NCBI RefSeq assembly: GCF_964340395.1
Contig: NC_135549.1
Location: 24,460,842-24,524,841, forward strand
Direction: 5' to 3'
From: Glandiceps talaboti
Taxonomy: Eukaryota > Hemichordata > Enteropneusta > Spengelidae
Length of the DNA stretch: 64,000 bases
Made by a program: the position numbers and the translations under genes
The notes under the pieces: generated by a model
Told to the model about the DNA's origin: nothing
Seen by the model: the letters and a program-made list of their open reading frames with translations, nothing else
The model's database searches: none
In this document: positions 22,201 through 33,179 of the stretch, piece after piece
Layout of the letters: each line of letters opens with the position of its first letter
Numbering within the stretch: position 1 is the first letter of the stretch

Positions 22201-24371
22201 GCAAGGCCCTGTGATTATGTACACAGAGGAATTAATTGTATGCAATGAATTGCTTAGTGCATTGCTCACCAAATTACCTCATATATCTCAGACTTTAGAT
22301 ACAAAGTGTCATTCAGCCCTAATCCAACTTCTCGTTATAACTGTAGTTTTCTATACATCTGTGTTGCAAAGATGAAAATATTTAGCCCCCCCCTTGCCTT
22401 GAATTGATGACTATAATATCAAATTCAGAACAGATTTCAGTGCATCTAAGGGCAATAGCCTTGACTTTGTGAAAAGAACTTTTTGAGACAATAACATGAA
22501 AGCAAGTCCCTGAGTTAAAGTAGCACAAGCTGAGTTTATAACCTGTTTACTCAAGTGAAAATACTTTAAAAAACTTTGATTAAACTGTTCTAGTAAAATG
22601 TTAATGTCGATGCATGCTTACTATATGACATTATAATTGTGTTCTGGCATTGTTAGAACAGTTGATTACACAGGGAGTTCCTGTACATTTGTTCATGTAT
22701 GAAAATTACATTATTGGATCATTTATAAGTTATATCTTAATACCAGGTTTGAGTTCAGTCAGTTGTCAAGTGATGGTTAAGTACACATCAGTAAATACAA
22801 TACTTTGAGTACCTTTTAATATGCAGAAAAATATACAAAACTCAGCATGTGCCCCTTTATTAAACTAGATATACCAACAATGTCAAACTATTGTGTATTA
22901 CTTTTTCCCCTTCTATACAGCAACAAAAGTTAGAGAGATCAATGACAAGGCAAGTGAAGGAATGGATAGAAGACAAGAAACAACAACACAGGGAAGAAGA
23001 AGAATATAGATGGAGTCAAGTAAGAATTCACCTTTTAACTTCCAAGAAAAGAGGAACTGTTTCAGATGTTTAAAGGCCTTTTAGACTTTAGATTGGGGTC
23101 AAAATTTAGATGCGAAAAAAAAAAAAAAATTGTGTGTTTCTGATAACATGGCCTCAGAAAATAGGGTAGGTAGGTCAGGATTTAATTTATGTTTAGTTTG
23201 ATGAAATATTTACAGACATCGCCTGGGAAAGAAACAGACGTGATGAAGGTCAAGAAGACAAAGAATTTTTTATCTTTTTGTTTGAATGTTTAAAAGAAAT
23301 GTTTAGGGTCGGAGGCTTAAACAATGGTCAGTCGGGTTATCGGAAACACACAATTTTTGTTGTTTTGCCTTATATGGTTGAGCTGTTAAATAAAGTTTGT
23401 CAAGAATAAAATATTGACTGTATGCTATCCCTATGGCTTCACTGATTAGTAGCACTAATGCAATGGCCCAGGATTAAAACTTAGCCCTTTAAGTTTTCAA
23501 AAATAATATTTGACATGATTAGACCTACGTGTACTTTTGTCTGTGTCTGTGTCTGTGTCTATTGTTCTTAAAGGCCCATGTTTCTGTCCCAGGTCATCAC
23601 ATTAGTGATATCTTAATAAAGATTACATGAGATCATTGTTTTGTTCTGGACCAATCCTATAGCTCTTCCAAACTACATGTACTGCATTTCATGATCACAT
23701 GGAGATTTTAATGCTAATCTGAAATGGGCCTTTAATATACAAAATGTACCATGGTGATCACTGATGAGGTAGGGGTGGTGGGGATGGGGATGGGGTGGAC
23801 AGTAGGTGTTAATCCTTACACCTCATTTATACCTTTTGTTTGTATACCACAGTGATCCCTGATGTTGGGGTAGGGGTGGTGTGTGTTAAGTCTAACACCT
23901 CACTCCCACCAGTTTTAATCATAGACAGTGGAGGGCTCTATGTCTTAATCAGAGATAGAGTTCAAGTAAGGACAATGTGAAATTGCATTCAGACAGATGT
24001 GGCCACACTTTACAGAAAACTGAAATATCATAAATTACAATTTCTGTTTTGAAATTTGAAACAAATTGAGGTAAAGGCCTAAGTCAGTTTAATGGATCAC
24101 TTCAGACAGAGTGTTCACATTTTTGATGGATTCAAATTTTTAAAAAGTGTAACAGGATTTTACTTTGTTTTAAATATAAATTGACTGACTGCTCTACCCC
24201 CCTACTCAAATCCTTGCACAGATCCCTCCTGAATCCCTGCTTTAATTTGCCTTTCAGATCAACCCTGTGTCGGCTTCAGGAGCAGAGAAAAGAACCTATG
24301 TACATCCAGTGACAAAACAGGAAGATACACCTAGGGATATACCAGTAGCACAGTGGGCAGACAGTCATTGA
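8112..24371 (+). CDS. Coiled-coil protein, 10 exons, 415 aa
   Basis: Exons: 8112-8156, 9130-9285, 16200-16324, 17372-17601, 19678-19819, 20271-20424, 20674-20787, 21956-22024, 22921-23019, 24258-24371. All introns are GT-AG and the phases join without a stop (1248 nt including TGA), which is strong internal support. I do not recognise the family. Nearly the whole protein is predicted coiled coil: heptad-rich, Glu/Lys/Gln-dominated, with repeated LxxENxxL-type segments. Exon 3 encodes an 11-Gln tract and exon 6 an acidic DDEEEDEEEGEED patch followed by a basic KKDRKKR patch. The C-terminus is short and non-helical (AQWADSH). There is no signal peptide or membrane segment. A cytoskeletal, centrosomal or ciliary scaffold is plausible but unproven. 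Intron 2 starts inside a 42-bp minisatellite and carries several transposons. Confidence 0.88.
9272..9725 (+). repeat. 42-bp minisatellite copying a splice-donor junction (about 10.5 units)
   Basis: It begins at the end of exon 2 (AACTTACAG) and runs into intron 2. Each 42-bp unit contains AACTTACAG|GTAATGTGTACA, that is, the exon end plus donor. Units are nearly identical (T/A and A/C variants, TTGTG for ATGTG in some), so the array is young or homogenised. Because 42 is a multiple of 3 and the unit lacks stops, both strands stay open. Retention would append ten 14-residue repeats to the exon 2 frame and stop at 9778-9780. The peptide repeats are taken as intronic, not coding. Confidence 0.9.
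9830..10350. repeat. Degenerate TTTCAGATATCA... repeats with a small inverted-repeat insert
   Basis: Phrases like AATTTCAGATATCACAA and ACAGATATTTTAACA recur irregularly every ~50-65 bp at 9830-10340. Between ~10010 and 10096 the ends ATATTGCTGCGTCAG and CTGACGCAATAT form an inverted repeat, which could be a small MITE. Each phrase again includes a TTTCAG acceptor-like motif. Confidence 0.55.
10786..13096 (+). mobile_element. Large non-autonomous transposon, copy A
   Basis: Begins near TAGCTCCGCTGTCAGCG and ends ...CCAGCGGAGCTA then TCTGACCGATAGGTCGCTTGT. The same sequence in reverse orientation forms 30424-32226. The shared termini and shared interior define it as a mobile element; the near-terminal CAGCGGAGCT/AGCTCCGCTG blocks are inverted. 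No transposase ORF remains. It is longer than copy B because of an extra ~500 bp bracketed by inverted repeats (12056-12603). It lies in intron 2 of the coiled-coil gene. The superfamily is not assigned. Confidence 0.75.
12056..12603. repeat. Inverted-repeat-bounded segment inside copy A
   Basis: The block containing AGCCATACGTTACAGTGG at ~12117 recurs inverted at ~12515 (CCACTGTAACGTATGGCT). The outer ends ATGTATTAATCGCC and GGCGATTAATACAT also pair. Arms are about 100 bp with a gap in one. Copy B has only one arm, so this is either an insertion in A or a deletion in B. Confidence 0.6.
13999..14150. repeat. Two (TA)n tracts
   Basis: (TA)n at ~14004-14036 and again at ~14107-14149, interrupted by TATATG. 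They separate copy A from the transposase-like remnant. Confidence 0.95.
14495..15016 (+). pseudogene. Interrupted transposase-like N-terminal ORF (hAT/TTF-finger type, tentative)
   Basis: Removing the 204-bp foldback element and one target duplication joins 14495-14531 to 14745-15016 in one frame from an ATG to TAG, about 102 codons. The product has KKRKCSILDY near its start and RKFQNNWLAMYG later. This recalls the 'KRK..ILD' leader and 'KFQ..WL' TTF/BED-like finger at the N-terminus of hAT-type transposases and domesticated relatives. The expected finger Cys after MICY is replaced (YLRR), so the finger looks degraded. No catalytic core follows. It lies in intron 2 of the coiled-coil gene, same strand. 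Confidence 0.4.
14532..14735. mobile_element. Foldback element with 9-bp target duplication
   Basis: 204 bp, starting CAATCTGAT and ending ATCAGATTG. Arms of roughly 85-90 bp are almost perfectly complementary around a CCCGGGGGAAAAAAA centre. GTACGAGTG is duplicated at 14523-14531 and 14736-14744. A 9-bp duplication with very long terminal repeats is typical of Mutator-like foldback elements; that class is inferred. Confidence 0.85.
15172..15219. repeat. (GT)n microsatellite
   Basis: About 24 GT units following a short TATATATAT tract. Confidence 0.97.
16263..16295 (+). repeat. (CAA)11 in exon 3 of the coiled-coil gene
   Basis: Eleven uninterrupted CAA codons encode a polyglutamine run flanked by SK and DEEKK. 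Pure codon usage predicts length polymorphism. Confidence 0.95.
17757..17810. repeat. (GTTT)n microsatellite
   Basis: GTTT repeats with one interruption (GCTTATTC), in intron 4 of the coiled-coil gene. Confidence 0.95.
19344..19583. mobile_element. ~240-bp palindromic foldback element in intron 4
   Basis: Starts TAGTCTGTCGACAGTCGC and ends GCGACTGTCGACAGTCTA. Arms pair over ~110 bp with few mismatches, including TAAACTCYGATCCGG and a GGGCCGAAGGCCC-rich centre that itself forms nested hairpins. TA at both edges could be a Tc1/mariner-type target duplication, but this is not certain. It ends ~95 bp before exon 5. Confidence 0.75.
20455..20645. repeat. Interspersed repeat (TTTAGGGT...GGAGGCTTAAAC family), copy 1
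   Basis: Contains TTTAGGGTTGGAGGCTTAAAC, then GGTCAGTCAGGTATCGGAAG and TACAATTTTTTT. It matches 23270-23360 closely and, more distantly, 57840-57905. It ends just before exon 7 of the coiled-coil gene. Confidence 0.6.
23100..23370. repeat. Interspersed repeat of the same family, copy 2
   Basis: Starts with an A-run and TTGTGTGTTTCTGATAAC, contains AGGGTAGGTAGGTC and ends with TTTAGGGTCGGAGGCTTAAAC plus GGAAACACACAATTTTTG. The two ends are inverted relative to each other, so this may be a complete MITE-like element in intron 9. Confidence 0.6.
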
Positions 24372-25345
24372 TTTCAACAGCACTAACCTGGTCCAGTTGG
24401 GTCACAACCCTCATTTTGAACAGCACAAACCAATGGGAAGATATAGTGTGATCTGGGGGAACACTGATGGTGATTTCAACAGCACAAGCCTGATTGATTT
24501 GGAAGACATGTAAAGGTCTTCCACTGAGAAGATATTCACTAATTTCAACAGCATATACATTCTTTGGGGAGGAAATGTGGTATGATTTTCGCTGCAATGC
24601 CTTGCTTTCAAGATAAAAAGGACAGTGTTCAACCTTATTCATTTCACTGAAATAAGCAACACGACCCCAGTTTTGTGGTGGTCAAGTGAAAAGAGCAAAT
24701 TCTTTTTTGTGCCAAGATAAATGTTTTGTCTTTTTTAAAAAAGGAAATAAGTGAAATATTGTGCCAAGACATGGTCATGTGAAAGTTGTGGCCTTTAGTG
24801 TTTATGTTTGAGGTTGAAAAAAAACACACATTGTAGTGATGTGTACAACAATATTGTTTTTAGTAGCCATGACTCCCTACTCATGATACACACAAGTTTG
24901 GAATTATTATATTATGCTGTGTAAAGGATGAAAAATTTAGGTTTATTGATGCCTTCTTTTCATTCCATATATGGCCATAGATGGCGCTCTTCATTTGTTT
25001 GCAACGTAAATCTGAAGTTCTCGTTTGATGCCTTGTCATGTTCCCTGTATGAACAAAGGTGACGCTTATTTGTTTTAAACATATAATTCCTTATTTGACT
25101 CCTTGTCATATTCCATTTATGACAACAGATGACGCTCTTCATTTGTTTCTATCGTAAGCACCAAGTGCATTTTTGTTTACACCTTGCTGTCATTCCATTT
25201 CTGACCACAGATGGCGCTCTTTCAGATATTTATGTATTTTTACTAAGTTATACTCCACTGTAGTAAGATATTGTATATACAAATATAATGTCGCTCAGTT
25301 TTTCTCTATTTATTAAGAATCTATGTTTTCACTTTTATTTAGACT
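24372..25345. other. 3' flank of the coiled-coil gene with degenerate tandem repeats
   Basis: GATTTCAACAGCA recurs at ~24370, 24470 and 24540. From ~24957 to 25225 a ~75-85-bp unit occurs about four times, each with a CATTCCAT/TGACCACAGATGGCGCTCTT-like block. Part may be 3' UTR. No further gene is seen. Confidence 0.55.
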
Positions 25346-25445
25346 GTAAGATACGTCGTGATGTTCTGCCCTCACCGGCCTCCTCTCTCTCTGGGAGGGG
25401 TTGGCTGATGTGTGAGGGTGCCCCGTCATGGTGTACCTTACAGAC
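25346..25445. mobile_element. MITE copy 2 (TIR CTGTAAGATACG...)
   Basis: Begins AGACTGTAAGATACGTCG and ends GGTGTACCTTACAGACT. The ends pair as a ~20-bp imperfect terminal inverted repeat. Termini match the element at 6557-6667; the centre is different. AGACT/AGTCT edges are part of the repeat. Confidence 0.75.
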
Positions 25446-26189
25446 TAACTTTTATTATGTGTAATACATACCTAATATGTTAATTATTGATAAAGTGTAA
25501 ATATTATGATAAACCAGAGATAACCACTTAATTTTCACTACAAATTTTATTTGATGATATGTGTTGAGGAATTACTTCTTGTTTTCAAGATCATTCTTAC
25601 TTGGATACTTTTCAAGACTTTTTAAATGTCTGGTCATTTGCACCCTAATTAAAGTGGCTATAGGGATGAGAAATTGATCTTTAAATCACCTTTGCTATGT
25701 TTTCTACTTTAATAAATGTGAAACAACATAGATACCAAGTCTGTGTTTTAATTCTATAAATAACAAAATACTGAAAAATCACTACCTTTATTTACAATGA
25801 AAACTTTTTACATATTTGAAAGTCTCTTTTTGCAATTTATTGAATTAAAAACATGGACTTTGGTGTGTGTGTGTGTGTCTCTCTCTCTCGCTATCTCTCT
25901 CTCTCTCTCTCTCGCTCTCTCTATTGCGAAAGATTAAGAAATGTGTAAAATATTTGTTATTGTACGTACAATAACAGACTTTTTACACTTGTTTAGCTTT
26001 TTGCAATTTATTGAGTTACAAACTCAGACTTAGTTAATGTTTCACATTGATTTTTCAAGTAGGACATCATGATAAAATTGTTTCATAAATTAAAAAATCC
26101 CCCCCCCCAAAAAAAAAAAATGAAAAAATTCTTGTCCATATGGCTACTTTAAATTGTAACAGTTCAGTGAGAAAGCGTGCAGAAGTGTC

Positions 26190-26261
<72 letters not shown>

Positions 26262-27150
26262 TACATTGAAACACTTCAGTTTGAAAGCATGTAGATATAA
26301 TATCTTCAGAGTTGTAATAGTTCATTGAGAAGTCTAGTAGAGGTATCATCTACAAAGTTGTAACAGTTCAGTGAGAAAACTTGTAGGAATCGAAGGTGAC
26401 AAAAAGGTCGGATATCAATAAAAAAAGTTACTTCCATCAAAATGTTGTTAAATCTATTTAATTTATTTTAAATTATAATAACAACAGAGGAGATATGATT
26501 GCCATTTTGTTTGATTTGTAGTAGAAGTGATGATATCTGCACATTATGCCATGTACCAGTTGTCAAAACTGTTGAGATTGAAATATTGAAAGATGTTGTA
26601 TTCCAAAAAAAGTGATCATGTATGTACCTGTACAAAAATGTAAATTGCGTAATTTACATTATGTTTACATTGATTCAAAATATTTTTTCTTCTTTTGAAA
26701 ATTGTCTGTAATTTGTACTTTGAATTATTTAAAAAAGATATTTTCCCTTCAAAAAATTTATTTCAGTTCAAGTTGTGTAAATAGTAATTTGCAGTATTAT
26801 TTATGTTTTGAAATATTCCGGTGTTGCAAAAAAAAAATAAAAAAAATAATTATGGGTGTAAAATGTACTTTGCAGTATTCTTTGTATATTTTGAAATATT
26901 CAAATACAAAGGTATAATTTATGATGTTTGTAATTTTAGAACATTTCTTGTGAGAAATTAGTTGTAAATATTTGTCAAGGCAATATATTGTCATTTTGAT
27001 AGCAGTGAGCTTTTGAGTATTTGTATATTTTTTGTGTGGGTTATATTGAAAAGTGAAAATGACTAAGATTATTAAAGATTACAAATGTGAAATACCTTCA
27101 TATTTAGTTGTCTTGCAGTGGCCCTTGTAATGAGAGGTATCATAATGGTG
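25446..27150. other. AT-rich intergenic DNA
   Basis: Includes a GT/TC microsatellite at 25862-25922 and a long (TA)n at 26192-26260. Phrases such as AACAGTTCAGTGAGAAA recur near 26158 and 26363. No gene is visible. Confidence 0.6.
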
Positions 27151-27159
27151 ATGTATATC

Positions 27160-27530
27160 TAAGTGTCCGTCTGTCCATCCATCCATGTGTGTGTATTTAT
27201 GTGTCTGTGTGTCTGTCTGTCAGTCAGTCTGTCTGTCTGTCTGTGTCCACAATATCTCAAACACCACTGGGCCGATTGTCATAAAATTTTGGTACTTACC
27301 TTTGATAGCCACTCGAAGTGGGTGCTATAATTTCAATGGGCTCCGTCCATCCATCCATCAGTCCTGCATGCGTGTGTCCATCTCTAATATGTCATTTCTC
27401 AGACATGCAATAAGCTATTATATTCATACCTGGCACAATAGGTGGCATATTATGTGGTACATGTGCATGTCATTTGATAAAATTGCAATCATGTTTGTAG
27501 TTAAAAAATCAATACTTGCTGCATAAACCA
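27160..27530. repeat. (GTCT)n-led interspersed repeat
   Basis: A CCATCCATCC/GTCTGTCTG microsatellite, then ATCTCAAACACCACTGGGCC and CATAAAATTTTGGTAC. The 'microsatellite, then GGCYGAnnnnCAT-AAATTTGG' order is like that at the window start, 36.2 kb and 40.3 kb. Confidence 0.6.
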
Positions 27531-28247
27531 AAAACTGTAATACATAAGACACTCAAAATAATTTGATTTCAAATCCAAGACTTTGTCTATGTTGTTGTTA
27601 ATGTATAGATGGCAAGATTACGTTAGAAAGGTGACAACAGTTTGAGTTCACAAAAATATCTGTTTTGTATATCCCTTGTAAAAGCCAATGCCCCCTGTGA
27701 TATAAGTAATCCATCCTGAACTTCAGTTGGAAATTGAACTGCAATAAAGTTAAACTGTTTTCCATGTACGGTACTTAATTCAAGTATTTCCTATTACTTT
27801 CTCTGTGTCTTGGTCCAGGGTAGCAAGTGTATGTGTTTTCGTTTTACTTGAATAAGGATTCTTTCGATCAGTCTTGGAGGTTAAATAGTCCTCAGGTGTA
27901 GTTTTCATCAATTATATTTTTCAGACCTAAAATTATGTTTTAAACAGAATCTCTCCCCCCCCCCCCTAAAAAAAATGTGGGGAGATTTTTAGCAGTTCTT
28001 GTGTGCCTTCCCTAGGCCTCCCACTGAGTTTCAACTTGCCTGCCAACCCACTACCCACCCAATGTTGTGTTTTTCCCTCCCACTATATCAACATCAGGAC
28101 TTCCCCACTGTAATTCTTTCTTTTAAATCTACTCTACACAGCAACACAACACAGTGGTTGGGGGGGTAAGGTCAACTTTCTTTGTAGTTGACAATACACA
28201 ATTATGCAGTACATAGAAATAAAAAGAGAGAAAAAAAAATTTGCTGC

Positions 28248-28535
28248 ACAATGGCTCTATAGCAATAGTAATAAAGTTAGGGACCGGTCAGTTTCTTTGG
28301 TGGGGGGGGGGGGCGCGTTGGATTTGTAGGGAGGGTCACCCTGCTTTTGAAATTGGCATGCTGTCATGCTGTCTTGAAAAATTGTGGATGGGGGGGGGGG
28401 GTCATTATGTTTTGGATTGTGATGGAAGAAAAAAATCCTTGTCTACAATGTCATATAGCCTTGTCTAAAATGTGGTACATGTAAACATTTGTTCTTGTCC
28501 CTGTTTCTTACATGAATTCTTTAATATTACTTATA
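28248..28535 (+). repeat. Interspersed repeat, inverted partner at 33180-33445
   Basis: Contains AAGTTAGGGACCGGTCAGTTTC, G-runs, TCCACAATTTTTCAAG on the other strand, and GTCTAAAATGTGGTACATG. The same order occurs reverse-complemented at 33180-33445. No coding capacity. Confidence 0.75.
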
Positions 28536-28549
28536 CCCTTCAGCTGTCA

Positions 28550-28885
28550 AAATGTTGACTCAGTGTTTGACATGTACAGGATTCGCAGTCCTCTACCGGA
28601 GCTAATATTAAAGTTTGTGTAGCGGGTATAACAAGGTCTGAAAATGAAATGCAAGAGTACGGCTCAAACCAAAATAGTTTGCCAAAATTACGAGAAAAAT
28701 AGTTGTGGCGAGTAGTATTAAAAATAAGTCACACTACTGCACCATGAATGGAGTAGTGACTGCACAGAAAGAAGGAGGGCACAACTGGTACCATTCAAAG
28801 GAAATGGTAAACATTTATTTAAAAAAAAAGAGAAGAATTTTACACAGGTCTTCATATGCTCTCCACTATAAGACATGTCTTGTTG
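28550..28885 (+). repeat. Interspersed repeat, inverted partner at 41680-42250
   Basis: Shares CTCTACCGGAGCT, TTGTGGCGAGTAGTATTAAAA, ATGAATGGAGTAGTGACTG and TTTTACACAG with the reverse strand of 41680-42250. Probably a transposon fragment. The partner carries ~200 bp of extra sequence. Confidence 0.75.
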
Positions 28886-30423
28886 TTTAAATGGAGATGA
28901 TTGTAGTTATCATACATTACGATGTACAAAAATATATAGGAATTAGACTAAATATATACATAGACATTGAATATCCAATATCTAAACATAGACTGGGCCA
29001 GGCACTTTCAGTCACAGTGTTTGCCACATATTATTTCAAAGTGTCCTAAATTGGTAATATGTTTTTGCACAATTCCACATGTTCAGGTCAATGGAGGAAC
29101 AGATTTTAGAGCCAATAAATCTTAAGGTATTTCATTTCTTATGTGTTACATATACAGCTACACATGCAAGTTTTTCTACCACAAGATGACACAATGCAAC
29201 TCATGGCGTGCAATAGCGAGAAGTCATTTCTAACAAATAACTGTTGCTTAAACGTGGCCATGGTGCAGCATTGTGACGCCATACCATATGTAATGGATGT
29301 ATCAAGAGACAGAGTTTATGTTATATTTGAATGTATATTTATAGCTATTTGTTTATGGTTTATTTATGCATTTTTTTGTTTAATAGCTCGCACAGCGCCT
29401 GCAAGCGGCAGTGTAGTGGCTCAATGACTAGTACGCATGCACGTCCTATATACTATGCAATGTTTTTTTTTGTGGTTTACCCAAGGATGCATTGCAGTAC
29501 AATGAATATGCATGCAAGTTCTATGTACGATGTGCAATCAGCGAAAGAACCATCAAGTATCAGAAACTATTCTTTATAACTTACATAGGGTTGAAATATG
29601 TTCTTAAAAAGTTAAATGGCATCATTATAGTAAAGGTCAGCACATCTAATGGTAGTATCATTGGTAGGGGTTGTTTAAGGCAATTTTAGAATATCTTGGC
29701 AAACATTTCGCATCTTTAAAAGCCAATATCATCTCAAATTAGAATAAGGTGAAATATTTAAGAAAAGTTTAATACATTATGATAGTAAAAAGTTGTTCAT
29801 GCATCTTATTTTTGGTTGAATGCATGAGTGACCTTTGGGGTGTGGGAGTCCTTGGGGTTTTCCCCTGGCAGATCTGGAGTTTTTGCTTCTATTAAGGCAA
29901 TGTTTACGTTATCCATAGCCTTTGAGTTAATATTTGCAAGCTTCAAAAAGCTAACATGTAAGTTTTAAATGAGTTTTCCATGTCACATAAAAATGGGCCC
30001 GTAACATTGGTATAGTATATATATTAATAGTGCATGCATGGTAAAGTCACCGTTATGTTAGAGAACTTTAGGTGGTCATACCTTGTGAATCTGATGAGAT
30101 GTGGTGATTTGTAGTGTCGATAACATGTAGTGTCCAAAAATAGAAAGTGTATTAATCCCTTCTGATAAGTTAATTCATACTGACGAGTAGAACAATTTAG
30201 ATTTTTTAAAAATATTTTTTATTTCCAATACAACTGCAAGACAATACAAAGGTAAACTATACATTACAGAGAAAACACAGGACGTAGAAACGGAGAGAGG
30301 GGGGGGGGAGGGTTAGTTAACTTAATTAAATAAATTAATACATGGGATTGGAAATAATTACAATTGATAAAAAATAATGTACCAATATCTTGAAGAGAAG
30401 CACAGAATCCTAACTTAGTCGCA
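28886..30423. other. Intergenic DNA without a supported gene
   Basis: A segment with TTTACCCAAGGATGCATTGC and AGCTCGCACAG (about 29385-29500) resembles 62115-62240 in the opposite order, suggesting another repeat family. The short hydrophobic ORF near 29143-29427 lacks other support. A G-run lies at ~30298-30309. Confidence 0.45.
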
Positions 30424-32226
30424 GAAATAAACAAGCGACCTATCGGTCAGAATAGCTCCGCTGTTTTGTTTTTTTTAATTTAATTTTTTATTTTGGTGAC
30501 ATGTAGAAGTGGTTCAGTTCCTCAGCTCTTCACTATGCAGTTTTGTTTTAGCAATGTAATAAAGTGGTTACTGGTTTCATATGATGTCTCACTATAAAAC
30601 ACATTTTACACAGAAGTTGGTAATGTATTGTACTTTTATACCATAGTCACCATTTTATAACAAAAATCTACTGTTATGAAAAATTGCACAAAATCTCAGA
30701 AAAAAAATGACTGGGAAATGCACACAAGAAAAAGAAAACAACAATTCTGTGAATAATGACACTCTGAACGCAGCGATTTCTCGGACGATGTTACCACTGT
30801 AACGTATGGTTGACAACGACTTGCTTCCGGGTTAGTCCCTCGTGCATCTTGGTACTTGGGATTGTCGCCGTACGGAAACTAAGATGGCGATTAATACATA
30901 CATCGTCTGATATTTTAATTTACAGAGTTTCCTGTGACCGGCGCCTGTCAGCAGACTCGGTCATTTTTTTTCATCATTCCATTGTATTTAAACCTTGTAC
31001 TTGACATTTTGCAATATTTATAATTCTCAACAAAATACCTCAACATGCCTCGCTTCGCTCGTACTCAAAGCAGCCCCGGTATGATCACTGACATGACGAA
31101 AGAGAACCTTTTGGGATTTACATGTAAAACGGGGAAAGATACGCAAAACATAATGCAAAGTCTGAAGCCAAATTAAAGTTGTAATTATTTTAATTATTTT
31201 TACTTGCCAAATATTTGCATTTTGGAAATGGCAAGACACGTTCATGTCGTTTAACTTTACATGTGAACTGTCGGCCAATAAACAAAGTTTGATCGATTCA
31301 GAGTCGGCAGTGAGACTGCTCTTGCATAACTTCGACCGCATGCCTAGGCATGCCTTCCTTATGCAAGTTGTCTTCATTCTGGTTCACTGTCACTCCAAAT
31401 TGCACGACAATATAGAATTAATCACAAGTTGCATGTTATCTGAAAACATCACACTTTTATAGTGGGTCTGAAGTGTGATTTTAGTGAGTACCAAGAACGT
31501 CCTGTGTTGTTACTTGCTGTGGAAAATCGCCCGGTCAAATGAGGTCAGCTTCAGCTTCTGGTCGAATCAGGATAGAGTATGCAAATGAGGATGTTGCGGA
31601 CTGGCTGATTATGTAGAAGGGGTGCAGAATTTGGATTTGAAGTTTACAACCCTGTTTCGAACAAACGCTTGTCATTTGGGCGCCCAATGCGTAGAATTAT
31701 GACTATAGCACATATTACATTGCTTGTTTGACATCAATAGTGTCTTTTGAAAAGTGGCAGTTTACTTAGAGTCTCATCGACTGATTTCCAATATGGCGTC
31801 GGTCATAATGCTCATTAACATATTCATTTTTGTTTAAATTACAAAAAAAAAAATCATAAAAAATAAAAATGAAGACGTGCTGACTTGAAATTAACAAATC
31901 TAAGTAAACTACCCTCTGTGCATCAACACACCGGATATCAAAGCAATCTGATAGGAAGTTTTCGAGGAGATGATGAAAATGTCATTTTTTGAAAAAAAAA
32001 TCATAAAAAATTGAAAATGGCACAGATCAACTTGGCATGAACAAATCTGAATAGCCTCCCCCAAGGGAACATGCACACCAAATATCGAAGAATTCTGACT
32101 GTCACTTTCGGAGAAGATGATGAAAATATAAAAGTTTGACGGACACCAATGATTCCACCTATATCTATACCTTAATACAACCTATACCTAAAGCTACGCT
32201 TTCAGCTTTCGCTGACAGCGGAGCTA
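30424..32226 (-). mobile_element. Large non-autonomous transposon, copy B (inverted relative to copy A)
   Basis: The reverse complement of the copy at 10786-13096, from ACAAGCGACCTATCGGTCAG at 30431 to GCTGACAGCGGAGCTAAAA at ~32226. It lacks ~500 bp present in copy A. Small ORFs occur but none resembles a transposase. It abuts a Tx1-like LINE fragment on its right. Confidence 0.75.
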
Positions 32227-32283
32227 AAAACTTATCCCTACCCAGATGAAAAAGCAGTTGCATGACTTACAGTAACGTAATAA

Positions 32284-32990
32284 TTACAAAGCTAATGATT
32301 CCCATTTATGCTCCAGGGTTCCTCTGCGAGCAAATTTAATTTCCATATCTCTAACACTTTTGAGATAACTAATAAATGATCCAAAATTGGAGTCTGGACG
32401 CCTTTCAATTAACCAAGCTTTATACAAAAAAAAATTGCCCAAGATGATAAGGTTATTGACTAAATTGAAGATCTTGGCGCAAATGCCAAACTTACCAAAA
32501 ATCACATCTGAAATAGACAAATGAATATCAGGAACAAAATTAAGGAGTAAAATAAACTTGTCCCAAAAAGCTGTAGCTGCAGGACACTCCCAAAGGAGGT
32601 GATGTAAATCTTTATTTTCAGGGCACCAGTTGCAACAACTGATGTCTTTAATTCCCCATGTATTTAATTTCTGGTTTGTGGCGAGAATGTTATGCAAGAT
32701 TTTAAACTGAAAATTCCTGATTTTTTCCTCTGTGGTTACCCTAAATGAAAGATTCTATATAGTTTTCCAGTCAAACTGTGAACAATCAAAGGATGAATCC
32801 CATTTCTCCAATACCGTTGGGGCTTGAAAAACAGAGTGTAATAACAAATCATATACTTCCTTTGTAGTAACCTTATCAAGTAGTTTTCCTCCAACTATCG
32901 GAACAAAGCGATTCACATCAGGTGTTTGAATAATATTGGGAATATGTGATCTCATCTCTGTCTTCCATTTACTTGGGATTTTAATTTAGA
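32284..32990 (-). pseudogene. Tx1/L1-type LINE, 3' end fragment of ORF2
   Basis: The reading frame from ~32955 to 32284 is broken by one in-frame TAG (near 32752). It contains TTEEKIRNFQFKILHNILAT, which parallels the equivalent segment of the LINE at 50.8-54.5 kb. A CNWCxxxxxxxHHLLWEC zinc-knuckle-like (zf-RVT) motif follows. No polymerase core remains. The fragment is diverged from the other copy and is old. Confidence 0.8.
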
Positions 32991-33179
32991 TTAACTTCTT
33001 TTACAAACTATCTCTGAAGATTACCATTACGAAACCTTCAAGTTCACTTTTGCCCCAAAGTGCAATATAAGTGAAGCATTGATTGTGAAACAACCAAGCA
33101 TTTACATGACAAGTTCTGTAACTAGTGTGGTAGCTAGGTAATACATGTATATGTATATGTATAGTTATGTTTGAACTAA

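Noticed and set aside
28290-28410. G-quadruplex-like G-runs as a regulatory element
   Set aside because: The runs belong to a dispersed repeat (C-runs in the inverted copy at 33.3 kb) with no gene start nearby at this copy.
29143-29427. 94-aa ORF with a hydrophobic C-terminal stretch
   Set aside because: Part of it overlaps a sequence also found near 62.1-62.2 kb, no splice context or homology was recognised, and composition is like the surrounding DNA.
31027-31377. 116-aa ORF in transposon copy B
   Set aside because: The equivalent frame in copy A is broken and there is no transposase similarity.
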